A stretch of 64,000 nucleotides of DNA, taken from assembly GCA_947561715.1 (NCBI GenBank), contig OX387199.1, positions 1,741,001-1,805,000 on the forward strand, read 5' to 3'. The translations under genes were made by a program, and so were the position numbers. Source of the DNA: Ascidia mentula (Eukaryota; Chordata; Ascidiacea; Phlebobranchia; Ascidiidae). Below, one piece after another: positions 59,649 to 64,000 of the stretch. Every line of letters starts with the position of its first letter. The first letter of the stretch is position 1. A model generated the notes under the pieces. It saw only the letters and a program-made list of their open reading frames with translations, did no database searches and was not told where the DNA came from.

Positions 59649-60582
59649 GTCTAATATAATGTTATAAATTGTACACATGTGTGCATTTGTTGGATCCGTT
59701 GACTTCAAGAATAAGATAAGTTTTCGTCTATCATGAGACACAATAAGTAAGGTTTCATTGGAAATGCATTGTTTGAAGACAACATGAGTATCTTTAACTG
59801 GTCCTACTACGTAAAAATGTTTCCGGACACGTCAATAAGCAATTAGTCATGCATGAAGGTTAATAATAGGGCCAAACATTGCCCGACCCAAATACTAAGA
59901 AAACCTGATAGGGATTCGTGCCCAGGATGTCCTGTGGTCAACCCCGGTGTGGTCAGAAAAAGAACATGGCGCCAACTTAGTCATACATTTCTAACTTTGG
60001 TTGCAGTTGTATACTTGCAATGCCACAAGACCCAATAAAATCAAATGGCTTATTACAAGGAATAAACAAACTCATTTAAGATTTTGAATTGGCCCTTCTG
60101 GGGTTAAATAAAGGAGAGTGTACAAATATTGTGTAGGAATTTTTGTATTTTGCGATTTTGTTATACCTTAATCGCTTGCCTTTACTATTTTTTCTATAAT
60201 GGACGGTTTGTGTCAACAAAACTGAAACGCAGATTTTGCGGTGCTGCGTGCACCATAGTTTTATTTGCTTACACTACTAACAAAGTTTTTATAAATATTA
60301 TGTAACCTGTTGTAATATAAACCCAGAAGAAATTTAAATGTTCGTGTTACAAGTTATCGTGAAATGTTAATTATTAGTGCGGAACGCTTTTGTCCACAAA
60401 ACACTTTTAGATTCGACCAAAATGATGACAGATTTTAAACCAAGATAGTGCAACCAGTATTTTTGTCTAATAAACTCCATTTTTAAGCATAATAAAGCTA
60501 GGTGTGGAAAACGATTCCAGATCATCCAAGTGTGTCATGACCCAAAAAAGTTTGGAAACCACAGGTCTAACATACAACTTAC

Positions 60583-60731
60583 TGGTTTCTCAAGTTGTGA
60601 TATGGAATTTGCAATCTTACAGATTCCACCACTTGTCATCCCACAAAACTACATGAAGCAATAATACATGAAGCAATAACAGATGCAGTTTCATCATCAA
60701 CTAGGCTCCCACGAAGATCAAACAACTTCAT
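60583..60731 (-). pseudogene. Degraded LRR exon
   Basis: Splice borders match the 162-base LRR exons, but the exon is 149 bases, a net loss of 13 that breaks the frame. The text ACATGAAGCAATA occurs twice inside, suggesting local slippage. Its better-kept twin is 62704-62865. Confidence 0.75.
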
Positions 60732-61699
60732 CTGAAACAAATCAAAAATTGCTGGAATCAGTTTTTATGTCAACAATACATCATTGTATCCATTATGACG
60801 CCACAAGGGCAGAACAATCACATGGTGAATTTAATCGTTGAGTTCCAGTAGCTCAGTCAGTTAGAGAAAGAAACCGAATTACACGTTGTAGCGCTCACTT
60901 TACCGCATTATAACGAAGCGGATTAATTTCCTTTCTTTTGCCGGGTTTTTTTTTTGCTGATGTTGCTTGGACTCATGCAGTCATTCATAAACTTTGTCAA
61001 TGCAATAAAGCAGTACAAGGCTTCAGTGTCATCCCAAATTACACATGGCTCCTTAGTAACACGTTTGAATGACTGCATGAGTCCATGCAACACCAGCAAA
61101 ACTTAGTAAAACGTTTGTGACTTGGGTTGCAGTTATATGCTTGAATTTCCACGGGACCCAATAAAATCAACCAACTTATTTCAAGACATAAACAAACTTA
61201 TTTTTAAATTCCCCCTTTTAGTTTTGTTTATGAAGGGTAGTGTACAAATTTATGTTCAAGGAATATTCGTATTCGTATGTTGAGCTTTAGTATTACTGTT
61301 TCTTGTGATCGAGCTTTACACACTACAAATGCTTGCGACTGCGCTATTTTTCCAATAAAAGACGGTTTGTGTAACTGCTTACGTCACCGAAAACTGAAAC
61401 GCATGTTTTGCGGTGGTGCGTGCGCCATTGTTTTATTTGTTTTACTTTGAAGTAAGGTCTTTAATATATTTGGTGCCAAATACAGATATGAATGAATACG
61501 CATTTTTGTAGTCAATGAAAAATGTCAATAAAACATCATTTTTTTATCTGAAGTTGCCCGATGCCACCCTAAGTAAATTTTAAATGCTCAAGGTAATAGT
61601 TATTGCTTGGAAGTCTGCACTTACTGGATCCAAACATTAAAATTTGTTAAAAAAACGTTTTTTCACACAAATAACGATGTTGAAGTCCAAAGTAATCAA

Positions 61700-61916
61700 T
61701 CAGAATGACTTCCAAACGCAGGCCTTTTCACGCTTTTGCTTTGGGGGTGACGTCACTTTCAATCAAGTGCCAAACCACTTTCCGCTCAACAGTTATTTTA
61801 AAAATATCACGAAATTTCAAGAATTTGGTGCAGATTAGCGTAAGAGTATTTAAAATCAGTAGAGATCCCAGATAAAGCAAACAGCGTGGAAAGGCCGGTG
61901 TTTGAAGTCATTCTGA
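61700..61916. mobile_element. 217-bp MITE-like element
   Basis: Terminal inverted repeats of about 33 bases: TCAGAATGACTTCCAAACGC on the left (61700 on) and GTTTGAAGTCATTCTGA on the right (to 61916), with GGCCTTT and CACGC continuing the match. No target duplication was found. The short interior cannot code for a transposase. Confidence 0.7.
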
Positions 61917-62226
61917 TGGAACACTTAGCATTGCAAAATACATCAACATTATAATTTGTGAGAAATCACTGCTAACAAAGTTTTCATCAATATTATGTCA
62001 CCTGTTATAATATAAACCCAGAAAAAGTTTGAATGTTCGTGTTACAAGTTATCGTGAAATGGTAGTCATTGGTGCGGAATGCTTTGGATAAAATTTTTTT
62101 TTTGTTTTGCCAGAATGATGACAGAATTCAAACCAAGGTAGTGCAACCAATATTGTTGTTTAAATATAACTTTTTTAAACATAATAACATTAGGTGTGGT
62201 TCCAGATCATCCAAGTGTGTCGTGAC

Positions 62227-62654
62227 TAGTGATGTCCTCCGCCGGATCTGGGTACCCGGACCCGGCCGGATATTGACCAATTTTTAATACCCGGACCCGG
62301 CCGGATAATACACTTAATTTTACCGGATAGTTGGGAAAGCATTTTTGTCCTAAAAACGGACAAACATTTCGCAAATTACTGATACTCGCCAACTTCCCTT
62401 TTTTCTGTTGTTTGTTGTCAAGGTTTTTCGTGACGTGTTATACCATATTAATAAATGACCACGTTTATTTGTTCCACTTATGATAAGCTAACCTTAACAT
62501 TGCATTCTGTTTGGCAATCAAACATTTTTGCCATACTGATAAAATACACGAATCGGTGTTAACAAACTGCCGGATCCAAATTATCCGGCCGGATTTGATT
62601 GACAACTATCCGGATCTGGCCGGGCCGGATAATTTGGAACTGTGAACATCACTA
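62227..62654. mobile_element. Non-autonomous hAT-like element, 428 bp
   Basis: Flanked by an exact 8-base target duplication GTCGTGAC (62219-62226 and 62655-62662). Ends TAGTGATGT and ACATCACTA are inverted. The interior near both ends is rich in CCGGACCCGGCCGG-type text. The sister unit near 60535 has the empty site (GTCATGACCC). An 8-base duplication and TAG-type ends fit the hAT superfamily. No transposase. Confidence 0.85.
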
Positions 62655-62703
62655 GTCGTGACCCTAAAATGTTTGGAAACCACTGATCTAACATACAACT
62701 TAC

Positions 62704-62865
62704 TGGTTTCTCAAGTTGTGATATGGAATTTGCAATCTTACAGATTCCAACACTTGTCATCTTACAACTCCCCAGAGACAGATTCTCAATCCAGTGAATA
62801 CATGAAGCAATAGCAGATGCACTTTCATCATCAACTGTGTTTCTATCAAGATACAACGACGTCAT
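62704..62865 (-). other. Orphan LRR exon with intact frame
   Basis: 162 bases, phase 0, acceptor and donor present. It encodes MTSLYLDRNTVDDESASAIA and NLSLGSCKMTS, closest to the NLR-A exon 18971-19132 and NLR-B exon 32016-32177. No NACHT exon lies within the window upstream (to the right), so it is either a fragment or the tail of an NLR gene beyond 64000. Confidence 0.7.
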
Positions 62866-63832
62866 CTGAAACAAATGAAGAATTCCTGGAATCAGTTTTT
62901 TTGTCAACAATATCATTGCATCAATTATGACGTCTCAGAGACAGATCAATGACGGGGTAAATTTATTTGTTGAGCTACGGTAGCTCAGTCAGTTAGGGAA
63001 AGAACCCAAATTACACATGGCTCCAACTTAGTAACACGTTTGTGACTTTGGTCACAGTTATATGCTTGCAATGCCGCAATACCCAATAAAATCAAATGGC
63101 TTATTACAAGAAATAAACAAACTTATTAAAGTTTTGGATTAGCCCTTCTAGGTTTGTTAAGTGTACAAATATTCTATCAGAAATTTTCCTATGTTGATCT
63201 TTTGTATTACTGTTACTTGTGAGTGATCGAGCTTTACAAACAACCAATGACTGCGTTTGCGCTATTTTTGCAATAAAATATGGAATGAGTAACTGCGTTA
63301 CGTTACCAAAACTGTAACGAATGTTTTGCGGTGGTGCATGCGCCATAGTTTTATTAGCTTTTCCCAATCGAATCCGGTAAATTGCAAACTTGCCAAGCTT
63401 TTTTATGTGGTCAGCCGGTAAATTTTGTGCAATTATGTGTTGAGCGGTATGTGATTCGCTGAAGTATTTTCTTAAAAAAGGATAGCCTATGGTTCAGAAT
63501 TTACGAGCCCTATACAATTAACCACATTAGCCAATTACACGGATTCGTGCCTTGGAAGTGAGGCCTTGGAAATATTTGAAACCAAATAACGATATGAATA
63601 AATATACATTAACGTAGTCGATAAAAATACAAACAAAATATTTTACATTTACATTTGCCCGATGCCACCCTATTGACTTTTCCTAAAATTGTTGTTTAAA
63701 TACAGCTGTATAATTAAATCCACTTAAAATTTTTTGCACGACAATGATTACCTAGGTGATTATGTTGTGATCGCATGGAAAATAATGGCATCGAACTCAC
63801 CATACAACTGACCCATGGTTATAGTCGTAAAA

Positions 63833-64000
63833 CAAACAGTTGATACGTTTTAATCGGCACCAACATGTAAATGGCATTGGAACCAAATCCGTCGCATCCA
63901 CGACAACTACATCTGAAACATGCAGTTTTCTTAAAAAAGAAAGAACGTTTCTATGGGAACGGTCTTCATGGCCTTCCTCCTTGCAACTGATCCTTGAGAG
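63833..64000 (-). pseudogene. 3' end of a third CSTF2 copy (cut by window edge)
   Basis: Bases 63833-64000 match 7345-7518 closely, covering part of the 3' UTR and the start of the last CSTF2 exon. The stop codon is at 63966-63968 and the visible codons read backwards into [10 protein letters not shown]. Similarity begins abruptly at 63833, short of the poly(A) signal of copy 1. Whether this copy is intact cannot be judged here. Confidence 0.7.

Larger units (their letters stand above)
59960..63700. repeat. Tandem ~1.1-1.9 kb units carrying LRR exons
   Basis: Three units (about 59960-60735, 61085-62870, 63012-63700) share CCCAATAAAATCAA, a block ending in ATAGTTTTATT, TGTTACAAGTTATCGTGAAA and ATCATCCAAGTGTGTC, in the same order. 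Units 1 and 2 end in a minus-strand LRR exon; unit 3 is cut before that point. Unit 2 is lengthened by two small inserted elements. A box-A-like tRNA piece (GTAGCTCAGTCAGTTAG) follows each LRR exon. Confidence 0.75.

Noticed and set aside
60840-60885. Possible tRNA gene (GTAGCTCAGTCAGTTAGAG)
   Set aside because: Only an A-box half is present; no B box or cloverleaf, and the same piece recurs at 62975 in the tandem unit.
1-64000. CRISPR arrays, bacterial operons, riboswitches
   Set aside because: The introns, gene families and repeats are those of an animal nuclear genome; no regularly spaced short repeats with unique spacers were seen.

Overview
This is animal nuclear DNA: AT-rich, with many short GT-AG introns and a dense load of short repeats. 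Kynureninase, CSTF2 and NACHT-LRR genes point to a metazoan. The NACHT-LRR expansion, and one 16-base site that matches (15/16, from memory) the trans-spliced leader of the ascidian Ciona, make a tunicate my best guess. This is an inference; no species marker was checked.

Layout. 1-1890 (minus): fossil BEL/Pao retroelement fragment. 1988-4383 (plus): kynureninase gene with seven visible exons, lacking the internal exons for roughly 130 residues. 4384-7325: no gene seen. 7482-11225 (minus): complete ten-exon CSTF2 gene (428 residues). 11226-17600: CSTF2 upstream flank, a tRNA-bearing repeat and a large inverted-repeat element. 17635-28636 (minus): NLR-A, a NACHT-LRR gene. 31335-42414 (minus): NLR-B, a second NACHT-LRR gene with extra N-terminal exons, interrupted in an intron by a Penelope-like element with inverted termini. 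43000-47000: no clear gene. 47471-58865: two segmental duplicates of the region upstream of CSTF2, one carrying a broken CSTF2 copy (51586-54442). 59150-63700: Penelope relic, then tandem units holding orphan LRR exons, one hit by a small hAT-like element. 63833-64000: 3' end of a third CSTF2 copy running off the window.

The most notable system is the NLR pair. Almost every exon after the NACHT exon is a multiple of three bases in phase 0. The LRR region is built from recurring blocks: a ~52-56 codon 'B' exon, a 17-18 codon 'C' exon, a 51-52 codon 'D' exon, then one to four 54-codon LRR exons. One LRR exon plus its intron was duplicated very recently (306 bp period, one mismatch in about 259 bp). 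NLR-B also has a Gly/Val/Asn segment just before its NACHT exon that resembles RHIM-type amyloid signalling motifs; NLR-A lacks it. The CSTF2 copies and LRR orphan exons to the right look like by-products of repeated segmental duplication.
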